Positions 35,954 through 45,818 of a DNA stretch of 64,000 nt are shown one piece after another. The notes beneath the pieces were generated by a model. That model made no database searches, was not told the origin of the DNA, and saw nothing but the letters and a program-made list of their open reading frames with translations. This stretch comes from Schizosaccharomyces osmophilus (lineage: Eukaryota > Ascomycota > Schizosaccharomycetes > Schizosaccharomycetales > Schizosaccharomycetaceae), in NCBI RefSeq assembly GCF_027921745.1, contig NC_079239.1, forward strand, positions 2,383,501 through 2,447,500, written 5' to 3'. Numbering within the stretch: position 1 is the stretch's first letter; every line of letters starts with the position of its first letter. The position numbers and the translations under genes are program-made.

Positions 35954-36605
35954 ATCTATCTGGTTTCCATCAATACAATCCAGCAGTAAGTAGTGTCTAC
36001 GATTGGTATTAAAGAATTAGATATTTTACAATTGACGATTAGCTCATTCTTCTCGTAACAAAATCTTCTAAAAGGATTTGAATTGGGATTTGTTATGCGT
36101 GATTTGTGAAAGGTGTAAGTAATACAGCGGCGATTATGTATATAAGCATATAGTGAGATCTACTGGCACGTTATCAAAGATATCACTGAGATATGTCTTC
36201 TGTTATGTATAGCGTCATTATTATAATAAAGGGTATTTCCTGTATTATAGAATTACTAAACTATCAATCACGCGAAAGCAAAGGTCTTCTTATAGGAGCA
36301 AACAAATTTGGTCTTCTTTTTTTTTTTTTTTTGAATTTTGTAAAAGAATATAATTAGAATACTTTCGAAATCCATAGTGTGCTTCGATTCTTTTGTTTCT
36401 AACCTGCGCGACACAAATACTGTAACAACTTCATCAACCGAAAAACCCATATTTATTAGGTAAATAAAAATATCCTATATTAAACAAAATACCATTTCAA
36501 TGTATCTATATAAATCCCAAATTCCATAGTTCAAACATTTGCCCTTGAAAGTAACCTCAAGTTATTTTCTTTTACGAGTATGAGACAAAAAAATCACCCA
36601 AACAT
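35954..36605. other. Spacer between noc1 and atg13
   Basis: About 650 bases between two leftward genes. A 60-codon minus ORF with an ATG (36450-36268) and a 57-codon plus ORF (36193-36366) overlap around a T-run at 36319-36332; neither looks convincing. In the S. pombe order I remember, the small orphan gene mug126 lies here; I see no counterpart. Confidence 0.4.
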
Positions 36606-39233
36606 CTAATTACCTTCCAACAAATGAGCATAAGAATCTGCGTCAGCGAAAACAGGCAACTCTTTAATAGTTTTTCTTCGCTTGTTCTTCTGAGAGGATT
36701 TCTCTTTTTGTTCACGTCGCTCTTCCTCCCCTTCAGATTCTTCGTCTTCGCCATTCTCAAATGGAAGTAAATCTTCTTCGTCTTCCAACAACTGCATTTC
36801 ATCTTCAGATCCACCCTCCTCTGCATCAGGTACAGCAGGTGCATTAGCGGTATTCTCACGGGGTTCAGTTTCTTCATCTGAGAACATTTGGCCTTCCTCC
36901 TCCTCTTCTTCAACATTTTCTTCGGCTTCTTCAGCAGGCTCCTTTGGTTGTTCAGCTTCCTCTCCATCAGAAAAGTCAGCCATTGCTTCATCCATAGCCT
37001 CTTCATCGAAATCACTTTCTTCTTCTTCCATTTCCAAATTCGGCTTGGAATCCACAAGCGCTTTCCAAACCTCATCTTCGTCCATTTCACCTTCTTCATT
37101 TACGCTAACATTCTTCTTATTAGATTGCTTTCCTTTGATATACTTATCATTGAAGAAACGATGGAAGAACAGTTCATCAACGGGAATTTCACTTTCCTGT
37201 TTTCCAATGAATTGTTCTGAATTCATAGGCGCATTACCTTGACCAGTTCCAGTGGAAACAATACCTTTGGAGACGCTGCCAGCAAGAGGTTGCATAATAG
37301 AGTAGCCTTTAACAGCAGCTGATTTTTTAGGATTACGATATGCAAACTTATCGAGAAAGTGGCTCAAAGTGTGAAGGGAAAGATCTGGTTTGCCTTCAAT
37401 TTTTTCTCCTTTAACCAGCTGCTTTGCCAGCATAGATACAGTAGGATGGAAATGACTCAAGAATGGATAAATTTCCCAAATACAACTACGGTCAGCGTTA
37501 CTATACTGGGGGTCTCTTTTCCGTCCATCATATCCGTTAGTGAGGTCGGATTTGACAGAAGCTACGTGTGCTTCTTTGTTCTCCTGCTTATTGTCTTGGT
37601 TCTCCGTTTTTTCTTCACCGTCAGAATTTGCGTTCTCTTCTTCCTCCTCGACATCTTTGAATACTTCTTCTTCATCATCATCAAACTCATGCATTTCTGG
37701 CTTATCAAACATTGCACGAAGCGACGAATTAGAGTCCTCTAATTGTCGAATGACATAGAAAAACCCAGTAACAAGAGGGGCCTGCTGCCAAGCGGCAATT
37801 TGAACCATTCTCTTTATGAATGCACGGACACGGGCGACGTTATTGTCAATAATTAAAGACTTATATAATAAGTTCAAATAAAGGGAGTGTTTGGAAGAAG
37901 TTGGAAGGCGTGAATCTAACAAAGATTCATACAAACTCTTGTAAAAACGATCGGGAATGGAGTCCCTGGTGGAAGAAGCTTGGAAAATTAACATAAGTAC
38001 CTGGATGGCAGTGTTGAAAGAAGCAGTATGAGTAATTGTAAAGAGGGTATTCATATGCTTATCAAAACTTTCGCTATTGATTTCTGCAAAAGGGTAAGCT
38101 CGGTTAACACCGGTAAGAATAGCAGAAACCAACCGAGAATTGGAGTTTTCTTGTGCTTCTTTACGAATGTCAGCATCTTTTTTCCGCTTTTGGTTCTTTT
38201 TGTTATCCTTGGCGTCATGAGATACCATATTCTCCTCTTCCTTATTAGCATTTTCTTCCTTTTCAAAGGCAAACAAAAGCTTTGTGAAAAAGACAAAATA
38301 AATTTCGATCAATAAGTTTGCGACATCAGTTTGCTTATGAGTCAAAACCGTTTGGTTGAGGGTGATCATTGTATAATAATGGCTAGTGCGCGAAGTGGTA
38401 CGGGCAAAAGCAAATCTTTCCAACTCTTTCGTAATAATAAACTTCATGGCTGGATGACTTGCTTCCACCTGAAGAATCAAATAGGATGCCTTGGATGCTA
38501 TTTTGTTGTCCTTGTCACCGATCTTGTTCACTAGTAAACGCAACAAATTTTGTTCCTGCTCGGGCTTCCCTTTTAATAAATCATAAATTGTAGAAAGCAT
38601 TTGACTTTTCACAAACATCAAAGGATCAAAGGAGAGTACTTCTATATGTTGAATGTATTTGAAATAAAACGTTTTTAAATAGCTTTCAAAGGCCCACACC
38701 ATTAAGTGTTCATCAGTGACACCTTGGGATCCCAGACAGGGCTGTTGTTTCATATACAGCAGCTTTCTGTCTGGTATCAAACCACCCAAAAAGAGATCTT
38801 TTAGAGTGCTAACACTTTGGGTATTTTCGTTACGTGATTTCTTGGCGCAAAGAGCCAATAAACTTTCCAGTGGTTTCGCTGCATGAATTGGAGATTCCTG
38901 GACCAACAGTGTCAGAGCAGAAATACGATCGCTCGTAGTACCTGAACTAATCAAAGTTTGCATCATTCGTTTGTCGGTGCTTCCGGTCTCTAAGGAGTTT
39001 GAAAAGCGTTCAGCATCTTGCTGTAAAAGAAGAATTCCTCGTTGTTCCAATTCAATAGCCCTGCCAGAGGAAACCGGTTTCTTCGTAGGCTGTAGTTGCG
39101 ATAACTGTATATTATACCAAGGAATGCCAGGGTCAAATCTGACTCCTGCTGGTTTAGAGTCTACGACAGCTTCACCTTCATCATTAAAGACAAATTTCTG
39201 TCCTTTCTTGGGTTTTGCAGCTGCAATCGCCAT
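36606..39233 (-). CDS. noc1: Nucleolar ribosome biogenesis factor Noc1 (CBF/Mak21 family)
   Basis: Single exon, 875 residues, ATG at 39233-39231. The N-terminus (PKKGQKFVFNDEGEAVVDSK, then FDPGIPWYNIQLSQL) and helical repeats through about residue 560 match the Noc1/Mak21/CEBPZ family. The CBF block includes NLLYKSLIIDNNVARVRAFI and DRSCIWEIYPFLSHFHPTVS followed by LHTLSHFLDKFAYRNPKK. The last 200 residues contain several Glu/Asp runs and a basic end (KNKRRKTIKELPVF), typical of nucleolar proteins. Noc1 with Noc2 escorts early 60S pre-ribosomes. The order atg13-noc1-mnn9 on one strand agrees with S. pombe as remembered. Confidence 0.92.
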   Translation of the reverse strand: MAIAAAKPKKGQKFVFNDEGEAVVDSKPAGVRFDPGIPWYNIQLSQLQPTKKPVSSGRAIELEQRGILLLQQDAERFSNSLETGSTDKRMMQTLISSGTTSDRISALTLLVQESPIHAAKPLESLLALCAKKSRNENTQSVSTLKDLFLGGLIPDRKLLYMKQQPCLGSQGVTDEHLMVWAFESYLKTFYFKYIQHIEVLSFDPLMFVKSQMLSTIYDLLKGKPEQEQNLLRLLVNKIGDKDNKIASKASYLILQVEASHPAMKFIITKELERFAFARTTSRTSHYYTMITLNQTVLTHKQTDVANLLIEIYFVFFTKLLFAFEKEENANKEEENMVSHDAKDNKKNQKRKKDADIRKEAQENSNSRLVSAILTGVNRAYPFAEINSESFDKHMNTLFTITHTASFNTAIQVLMLIFQASSTRDSIPDRFYKSLYESLLDSRLPTSSKHSLYLNLLYKSLIIDNNVARVRAFIKRMVQIAAWQQAPLVTGFFYVIRQLEDSNSSLRAMFDKPEMHEFDDDEEEVFKDVEEEEENANSDGEEKTENQDNKQENKEAHVASVKSDLTNGYDGRKRDPQYSNADRSCIWEIYPFLSHFHPTVSMLAKQLVKGEKIEGKPDLSLHTLSHFLDKFAYRNPKKSAAVKGYSIMQPLAGSVSKGIVSTGTGQGNAPMNSEQFIGKQESEIPVDELFFHRFFNDKYIKGKQSNKKNVSVNEEGEMDEDEVWKALVDSKPNLEMEEEESDFDEEAMDEAMADFSDGEEAEQPKEPAEEAEENVEEEEEEGQMFSDEETEPRENTANAPAVPDAEEGGSEDEMQLLEDEEDLLPFENGEDEESEGEEERREQKEKSSQKNKRRKTIKELPVFADADSYAHLLEGN

Positions 39234-40154
39234 TTTTCTTATTTACTTCCGGAATGAGAAGAAACGCGACTGGTTAAGAAGATAACGTCCGATCCTACTT
39301 AAAAATTTGACGAGGCTGACAAAATCGTCACAAACGAACTTCGAATGTACAATTGGAAACAAAAACGAAAATTCGCTGCAGATGCGTTTTTTTTTCGTAG
39401 ATGTCCAAGCACTCCTACTGCCAGAAATAATAATTAGCGCGGTATACGATTACAAGCGAGCACGCTACAGTACGTTACCTTCACCTTCAACATCATGTAT
39501 GTACTGGGATTAACGACTAGTGAGTTACAGTTAAAAACAACAGACCGAGATTTCGAATGTAGGACCTGAAGGAAAAGAGCACTATATCCATTTAAATTCA
39601 CTTCTATATACTAAATCTAAAAAAAGACTTACAAGGCCATTCTAGAATTACAAAGTCACTAATGAGATGCATGGAAAGCCTAGTAGTAATCATCAGTTTT
39701 TATCCTGCAAGACAAGTAAACACACATATGAATATAACAAGTAGTCAATCATGTATAATAGAAATAGTGTAGTAGCATCCAGTAAAAGCAGTGCGATCTA
39801 GGCAGTGAAAGAAGAGTAATTATTACAGTCATGGTAAATCACGAAGGGAAAGAAAGAATATTATAGTATGGTTTTAGGAACAGAACCACCAGCATAACGA
39901 AATTGTCATATACAAAAGTCATAATGGTACCAGAATCACACAACGTTCTAATTATATCGCGTAGGCCCATATATAATACAAAACTTTTACCAAAAAAGAG
40001 AGTAAAAAAGAACGATAGTGAAGCGATTATACATCCGTTCTCTGCATGAAGGACGAACCGTAAGTAAAAAGAATTTTCACGGGTGTCTTTTTTTAGTAAA
40101 ACTCGAAAAAGATTTAAAATTCATTACGAATTCATAAGGATGAGATTTGTCTCC
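39234..40154. other. Spacer between mnn9 and noc1
   Basis: About 920 bases between two leftward genes: noc1 promoter on the left, mnn9 3' region on the right. A 68-codon plus ORF at 39307-39513 looks fortuitous. No RNA gene recognised. Confidence 0.45.
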
Positions 40155-41174
40155 CTACTCATTATAATGGAAAACCAAATAATTTGGCAAACCATAAATA
40201 TCATATTTCAGACGTGATGCCATCTTTGCAAATCCTTCACTTTCAATTAAATGATAAAAGGGAAAAGTGGGGAACACAGCGCCATCTCTATGGACGGCAG
40301 CTTTTACCATTAAAGCAGTAGTGCCTACACCGTCCAATTTCATCAGCGTTCTCTTGTCAGCATGTTCATCGTAAGAGTAGGCCATCAAGGTACGAAATGT
40401 TGCGAACTCTCTATATCCCTCTAACAAAATTTCGTCTTTACTCATTTTGCTAGCGAGTTCTTTAGCTGGTTCGGAGTCTATCCAGCTATTAAAGTCATAG
40501 GGTACCACTTTTTCTCCTTGACGTTGGTAACAATTTGCGACAAGCACGTCTTTATCGAGAGAAGTCATATCATCAATCAGATCTGCTGGAGTTTCGACAA
40601 TATCCGAATCCAACCACAGTACCCAAGAAGTCTTGGGTCCCAAAGCTGAAAACAAAAGTGTATTTCTAGCGGAGGCAAGTTTGGAACGGCGCTCCTTTTG
40701 CACCTCAAGTTTGTGACGTTGTGTTTCTGATTGTCCAGACGACAAGCCAGAATCCTGAATCATGATTTTAACGTCGGCAAAACGTTGTGACACAGGACCC
40801 CTTTGGACAGCTTGGACAGCAGCTTTCAACTCACGATGAACTTTGGTGCCATCTCTTGAGGAGGGCACGATAAATCCGAGAGTAATCAAATTTCGAGGGT
40901 ATGAAAGCCTTAGTAAGTTTCCCCAGTATTCGGGATAAAAGCGAGCAATGGGGGTTAATATAAGGACTTCTTCCTTCTTTTCCCGGGCATTTGCGCTCGC
41001 AGTAATTTCATTCATGTCGTACACGATAATTGAATCGGTATTTGCTTTTCGTATTTGAGGTTTTACGGCATCGCTTTGGTGCACGGATGGAGTAAGCAAA
41101 TAATAAATAAAAGTGATTCCCAAAGCGACGAACAGTAGTTGTCCAACAATTCTGGATTTGTTATATGCACGCAT
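40155..41174 (-). CDS. mnn9: Golgi mannosyltransferase complex subunit Mnn9
   Basis: Single exon, 339 residues, ATG at 41174-41172; the frame opens six codons further upstream only from a GTG. A short basic cytosolic end is followed by a signal anchor at about 10-28 (LLFVALGITFIYYLLTP), making this a type II Golgi protein. Family blocks are ILTPIARFYPEYWGNLLRLS, LASARNTLLFSALGP, the metal/nucleotide-sugar motif WVLWLDSDIVETP, and FPFYHLIESEGFAKMA near the C-terminus. Mnn9 acts with Van1/Anp1-type subunits in extending the mannan backbone of N-glycans. Length agrees with fungal orthologues. Confidence 0.94.
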   Translation of the reverse strand: MRAYNKSRIVGQLLFVALGITFIYYLLTPSVHQSDAVKPQIRKANTDSIIVYDMNEITASANAREKKEEVLILTPIARFYPEYWGNLLRLSYPRNLITLGFIVPSSRDGTKVHRELKAAVQAVQRGPVSQRFADVKIMIQDSGLSSGQSETQRHKLEVQKERRSKLASARNTLLFSALGPKTSWVLWLDSDIVETPADLIDDMTSLDKDVLVANCYQRQGEKVVPYDFNSWIDSEPAKELASKMSKDEILLEGYREFATFRTLMAYSYDEHADKRTLMKLDGVGTTALMVKAAVHRDGAVFPTFPFYHLIESEGFAKMASRLKYDIYGLPNYLVFHYNE

Positions 41175-42490
41175 GTTGACGAATCGACTCACTAACCAAA
41201 TATAGTACCTATTATTTCAAATTCGGCGTGCTTCAGTCCCCGATGAAAGGTTTAACGGCTTCCAGGAAATGGTTGAAAGTGACGAAAAATAAGTAAACCA
41301 AACTGAAAAGCTCCGTGAGATGGAGCAAACTTGATTATAAACACTTTTAATGGATTTTTTACTGAATTATACTGCTTTTTCGACTTCAAACAGACAATTG
41401 ACAAAAGCAGTCCAATACGGCTTTAAATACCTGTTTTAATGCTTTCTTTATATTTTTAGTGAAGTTTTAGCACAATAATAAGTGATGCTAGGAACCTCTC
41501 AACCAGCCTTCACTTGTGAACGGCAAAAAAGTACTGGTTCTGGTTACGTAGAAACTTTGTGTTGAGTATTGAGTCGTTGAGCACCGCCCCGCAAAGGTGC
41601 TTTCAGTGTAAAGCATTACCGTAGACTGCGTATACCATTCGTAAACTCAATACCGCAAAATCTTTGACGTCTGTAAACTTATATAAGCAGTCACTTACAT
41701 TATCTTAGTAAATAAACAAACACAAGTAAATAAACTTGAACAGTTTGCACTTGTTGCGAAATACTGGCGGAAAAGCAAAAGAAGACTCGTCGAATTATGC
41801 CTCTAAAAAGCTTTTAAAAGTTTTTATAGATCATGTATCTTGGAAATCACATTTCATACAAAGACACGTGTTCCATCGAAGATGAAATAAACCAGGATCG
41901 AAATGCTTTCCGAGAAAGGAGTTTTATTCTAAATAAATCACCTTTTCTTGTGTTTCCCTGGTAATTGGTATTTGAGATATTGCTTGTACTAAGAGGTGCC
42001 TTTCGCTAGAAGAGGTAATCCAAATGACAATGCTAGAACACCCTCTAGGAGAAGCAGAGTATCAAGAAAATTAGTAATTCATTAAAAAGTAGAGAAAGAG
42101 AACGAATAAATTAAGTTCTTTTTTAGTGTTTCTGGCTGTACTGCTGAATTCTGGCTGCTACTAGAAACGCATTAGAATCCACGCTTGGAAAAGCCAAAGA
42201 TCAATCTTTGGAAAAGAAAGCAGCGAATACCAAAGTATTGATGACAGTTTCTTTTGCGTTTTAGCTGAATTGATGTGCGGTCATTTCTTTGTAATAATCA
42301 TGTTCGATTACTGAAGATTCTTTTGTTATATTTACCACGTAACTTATTCTTTTTTAACTTACTTTTCTTTAAAAGTATACAACTTTCTTTTTATCTTCTA
42401 GTTTCACTTCAAAAAAGTTACAGAGGTCTCATACCTGCGACTCAGTCTGCCTCCTTCCCAGAACCAACACGGTAGGGTTACGCGTAAACC
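41175..42490. other. Divergent region, mnn9 / spn1
   Basis: About 1.3 kb. It contains a short GC-richer inverted segment at about 41581-41602 (GAGCACC ... GGTGCTT), a TATA-like ATATAA at 41681-41686 and a forkhead-type element pair (separate entry). No ORF of note. Confidence 0.4.
41708..41735 (+). promoter_or_regulatory. Forkhead/FLEX-type element pair
   Basis: Two copies of GTAAATAAAC lie close together at 41708-41717 and 41726-41735; the first extends to GTAAATAAACAAACA, close to the FLEX sequence bound by Mei4 and similar to sites of Sep1/Fkh2. They follow a TATA-like ATATAA. The target gene is unclear: spn1 starts 755 bases downstream and mnn9 starts 534 bases away on the other strand. 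Motifs seen, use inferred. Confidence 0.4.
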
Positions 42491-44091
42491 ATGGCTTCTA
42501 CAGTACTACCAGATTTTGTACAGGAAACCGTGCAAGAAGATTTGAATCGTTCTTTAACATCTAAGTCTGAATCGGATTCGTATGCTGCCAATGGTAGTGG
42601 AGTCCACAATGATGCTGATGTTGAATCTTCTGAACGTGAAAATCCCTCTTTACACAGTGAGCAAGAAGTTGCTGCTCCTCAAACAGCATCTGATGTATGA
42701 ACGATATATTTCTTTGATTTGTACTAACTTATATAAGCATCGCGTTAGCATAGTTCAGCGCAAACTGAATGGTTATGTAGGATTCTCTACTTTGCCAAAC
42801 CAATGGCACCGCCGATGCGTTCGCCAAGGCTTCTTTTTTAACCTAATGGTTTTGGGAGAAAGCGGCAGCGGAAAGTCGACGCTCGTGAATACTCTACTTA
42901 ATAGGGATGTACATTCCTTGGGCCCACAGTCTCTTTCTAACGAACAAGGAATACTGTCTGAATCTACTGTTGAAATTTCAAACGATACTGTACATATAAT
43001 GGAAAACGGAATTAATCTAGATATGTCCGTGATTGACACTCCTGGTTTTGGTGATTTCATCGACAACACAAACTGCTGGGAACCTATAGTAAACGACATT
43101 GAGAGCCGCTACAACGAATACCTTGACTTTGAAAAACGATTACCTAAGTCTTCTATAAAGGATCCACGAATTCATGCTTGTATTTTTTTCATCCAGCCCA
43201 CTGGCCATGCTATGAGTGCAATGGAGCTTCAAGTTTTGTTAGCCCTTCATGAAAAAGTGAACATTATTCCCGTGATCGCTAAAGCCGATACCCTTACCGA
43301 TGAAGAAATCAACTTGTCAAAGGAAATAGTAAGTCCAGTCCCATTTTAACATTTTTAGTTCTTCGTATGACTGACTTATCATTAGGTTTTACGAGACATT
43401 CAACAACATAATATTCGTATTTTTGTTCCTTCTACGTATCCCATGGATGATCCCGAGTCCGTCGCAGAGAATGCAGACATAATGAGTCGCATTCCTTTTG
43501 CAATTATTGCTTCAAATTCTTTCGTTATCAACGGCGATGGTCGTAGAGTTCGAGCTAGAAAGTATCCATGGGGTGTGGTCGAAATAGATAATGAGGACCA
43601 CTCTGATTTTCCAAAACTTCGGGAAATGCTAATCCGTACGCACCTGGAGGAATTAAAGGATCGCACCAATGACCTGTATGAAACATACAGAACCGAGCGT
43701 CTCATTAAGAGTGGTATTTCTCAAGATCATTCTGTATTCCGTGAAGTAAAGTATGTGCTTTTTCATATTTTGTTGATTTATTTTTTTTGTCTTTATGAAG
43801 TTATACATACTAACTGACAATCTTAGCCCTGCTGCCAAACTAGAAGAAGAGCGAGCTCTTCATGATGAAAAACTGATGAAGATGGAAGCCGAAATGAAGG
43901 TTATCTTCTCACAAAAGGTAAAGGAGAAGGAAGATCGTTTGAACCAATCTGAAAAGGAGTTACGTGTTCGTCACCGTGATATGAAAGCAGCTTTGGAAAA
44001 ACAAAAGGTAGACTTAGTGGATCGTAAAAACCATCTCACGCAGCCGAAATCCAGTGACCACGAAAAATTTAAGAGAAAGTTTTTCAAATGA
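42491..44091 (+). CDS. spn1: Septin Spn1
   Basis: Four exons: 42491-42694, 42738-43328, 43386-43750 and 43827-44091, encoding 474 residues. Introns are 43, 57 and 76 bases. The N-terminal 68 residues are acidic and disordered; exon 2 begins HRVSIVQRKLNGYVGFSTLP, the septin polybasic/entry region. The P-loop is GESGSGKST (108-116), Switch II is DTPGFGD and the base-specificity motif is AKADTLT. The last 90 residues form a coiled coil (LEEERALHDEKLMKMEAEMK). Spn1 is a core mitotic septin of the division-site ring with Spn2, Spn3 and Spn4. The splice model restores the full GTPase domain. fta1 follows on the same strand. Confidence 0.94.
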
Positions 44092-44765
44092 GTTGCCTTT
44101 GTTTTTCTACTTTATGACTTTTTCATTCATTTATGTTTTCCACTCACCAAAGTTTTTCTCACTAATTTTTTTTTTTACTTTGCAAAGATTTCAAAATTGA
44201 CCAGATATATGTTTTATCTCTTGTAATTATACCAGTCTTTGCTTTTACTACAAGCTTTTTCGATCAAACCAACAGTCTTTGCTAATTGTCAAAGCGCTCT
44301 TTTCAATTATTCAATCTACCTGTTATTTAGAATTTATATAACCCTTTAATCTTATGGCTTTTAGACATATTCATTCTCTCTTTGCTACATACTTTTTGTA
44401 AAAACTCTTTCTTTTTGTTCTCTGTTCTTGTATAACCTCTGTAGCTCCTCTCGATGATTTCCTGAGACATTACAACTTCTAGTTTTATACTTTTTTTTTT
44501 TCTTCTTTGCAGTAACTCAAAGCGAATATTTCACCAAACAAGCATTGTCTGTTAACGAAAGGCAATACTGTTTTCTTACATACTAACCTGCAATGCTTCT
44601 ATTTGAAATAATCACAGTTAATGAACAGTACTTTTTGACGCTATAGATGAATACCTAATTCTCTTTTTGTTAATTTGATGAATATCTTTTCAAATTTAAT
44701 GAATGAGACCAAACGTATCATAAAGTTTATGGAATTTGCATGGAATCAATTTCAGTTGAACACAG
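44092..44765. other. Spacer between spn1 and fta1
   Basis: About 670 bases in a tandem arrangement, strongly T-rich in the first half (spn1 3' UTR). Nothing else recognised. Confidence 0.5.
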
Positions 44766-45602
44766 ATGAGTCTTCAGGATCATCAGTTTTTTAACACGTC
44801 TTATACGGCGTACCAAATGTCTCCTTTGTTTAAGTTTGACTCGATGGATCTTTCTGAATTGAGTAAGAAATTACAAAAGTACCTCAGATATGGTTCTACC
44901 CGAAGCGACAACTCTCTCTTGGATTCTAGTGCCACGAAATTGAATATAGAGAGTGCTTTATTCTTAGAAATTGAACGAGTGGAAGTTTCGCGTGTCTTGA
45001 AGTTGTCAGTCACGTACTCTATAGCTAACGGTGCAAGTGAAGTAAAACGGCTTGGCCAAGCCTTTTTCTTTGGCCCATCAAAGGAACTAGAGAGTGACAA
45101 TAATGGTTCAATACATACCAGCGAATTTACTCATTTCCCTTTATTGTTCGTTCGTATGGACGGGAAACTATGGCATCATACTGAACAGTTTCTAAAACTC
45201 CAGTTTGATGTTCAAATTGTCCCCCGAAAACTCACTTCTAGAACATTACTGAAAATATTTGATTCCTGGGAGCTGTATGTAAAGAATACTGTTCTTTCCA
45301 TGCCAACTGAATTCACTTGGTCAATCAATAATCCCAATCTGTCGAACCTGAGTATTGCAATTCGCGCCGAGGATTGCAATTTGTGGATGAAGAGTTCAAA
45401 GTCTCCCTGTGTTTACTACACCTTCGTCCGCCATGTCAAAAGATGTACTTCGATTGATTTAACCCATCACCTCTTTGCAGTTACCAAAATCGTTACGGAC
45501 AGTTGCATAATGACATCTTCAGGTAAATTCAAATTTTTCCCTAATTCACATTCTCTCCTACCTACAATTTTGTACTTTTTAGAAAACTCTATAGAAGCAT
45601 AA
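44766..45602 (+). CDS. fta1: Kinetochore protein Fta1 (CENP-L/Iml3 family)
   Basis: Single exon, 278 residues, ATG at 44766. It is a mixed alpha/beta protein with few diagnostic motifs: a helix-rich start (FDSMDLSELSKKLQKYLRYG), then strands (FPLLFVRMDGKLWHHTEQFL and FDVQIVPRKLTSRTLLKIFD). CENP-L/Iml3/Fta1 proteins share this scale and fold and pair with CENP-N/Mis15 in the inner-kinetochore CCAN (Sim4 complex in fission yeast). Here the call leans on length and on position directly after spn1, where S. pombe fta1 lies. As a family this is poorly conserved in sequence, so confidence is moderate. Confidence 0.72.
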   Translation: MSLQDHQFFNTSYTAYQMSPLFKFDSMDLSELSKKLQKYLRYGSTRSDNSLLDSSATKLNIESALFLEIERVEVSRVLKLSVTYSIANGASEVKRLGQAFFFGPSKELESDNNGSIHTSEFTHFPLLFVRMDGKLWHHTEQFLKLQFDVQIVPRKLTSRTLLKIFDSWELYVKNTVLSMPTEFTWSINNPNLSNLSIAIRAEDCNLWMKSSKSPCVYYTFVRHVKRCTSIDLTHHLFAVTKIVTDSCIMTSSGKFKFFPNSHSLLPTILYFLENSIEA

Positions 45603-45818
45603 TGAGTGGGCTTGAATTCTACGCTCTCTAACTTGCTTCTTCCTATGAAAAGTTAAATATTGCAACCATTTACTTAGATTATTTATTACTTAAATATTCA
45701 TTGGAATTGTCATAGACTATCGGTGAAAACATAATTTTTACACATACTCGATTAATATATAGTAGAATTTTCTATAGTAAAATACAATAGCCGATCCAAA
45801 TTCTCTGTCAATCACCAT

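Noticed and set aside
36572-37099. 175-codon Lys-rich minus ORF overlapping noc1
   Set aside because: It is a shifted frame of the Glu/Asp-rich tail of Noc1, where GAA/GAT repeats read as AAG/ATG-like codons.
41175-41192. Six-codon extension of mnn9
   Set aside because: It starts with GTG; the ATG at 41174 fits the signal-anchor layout.
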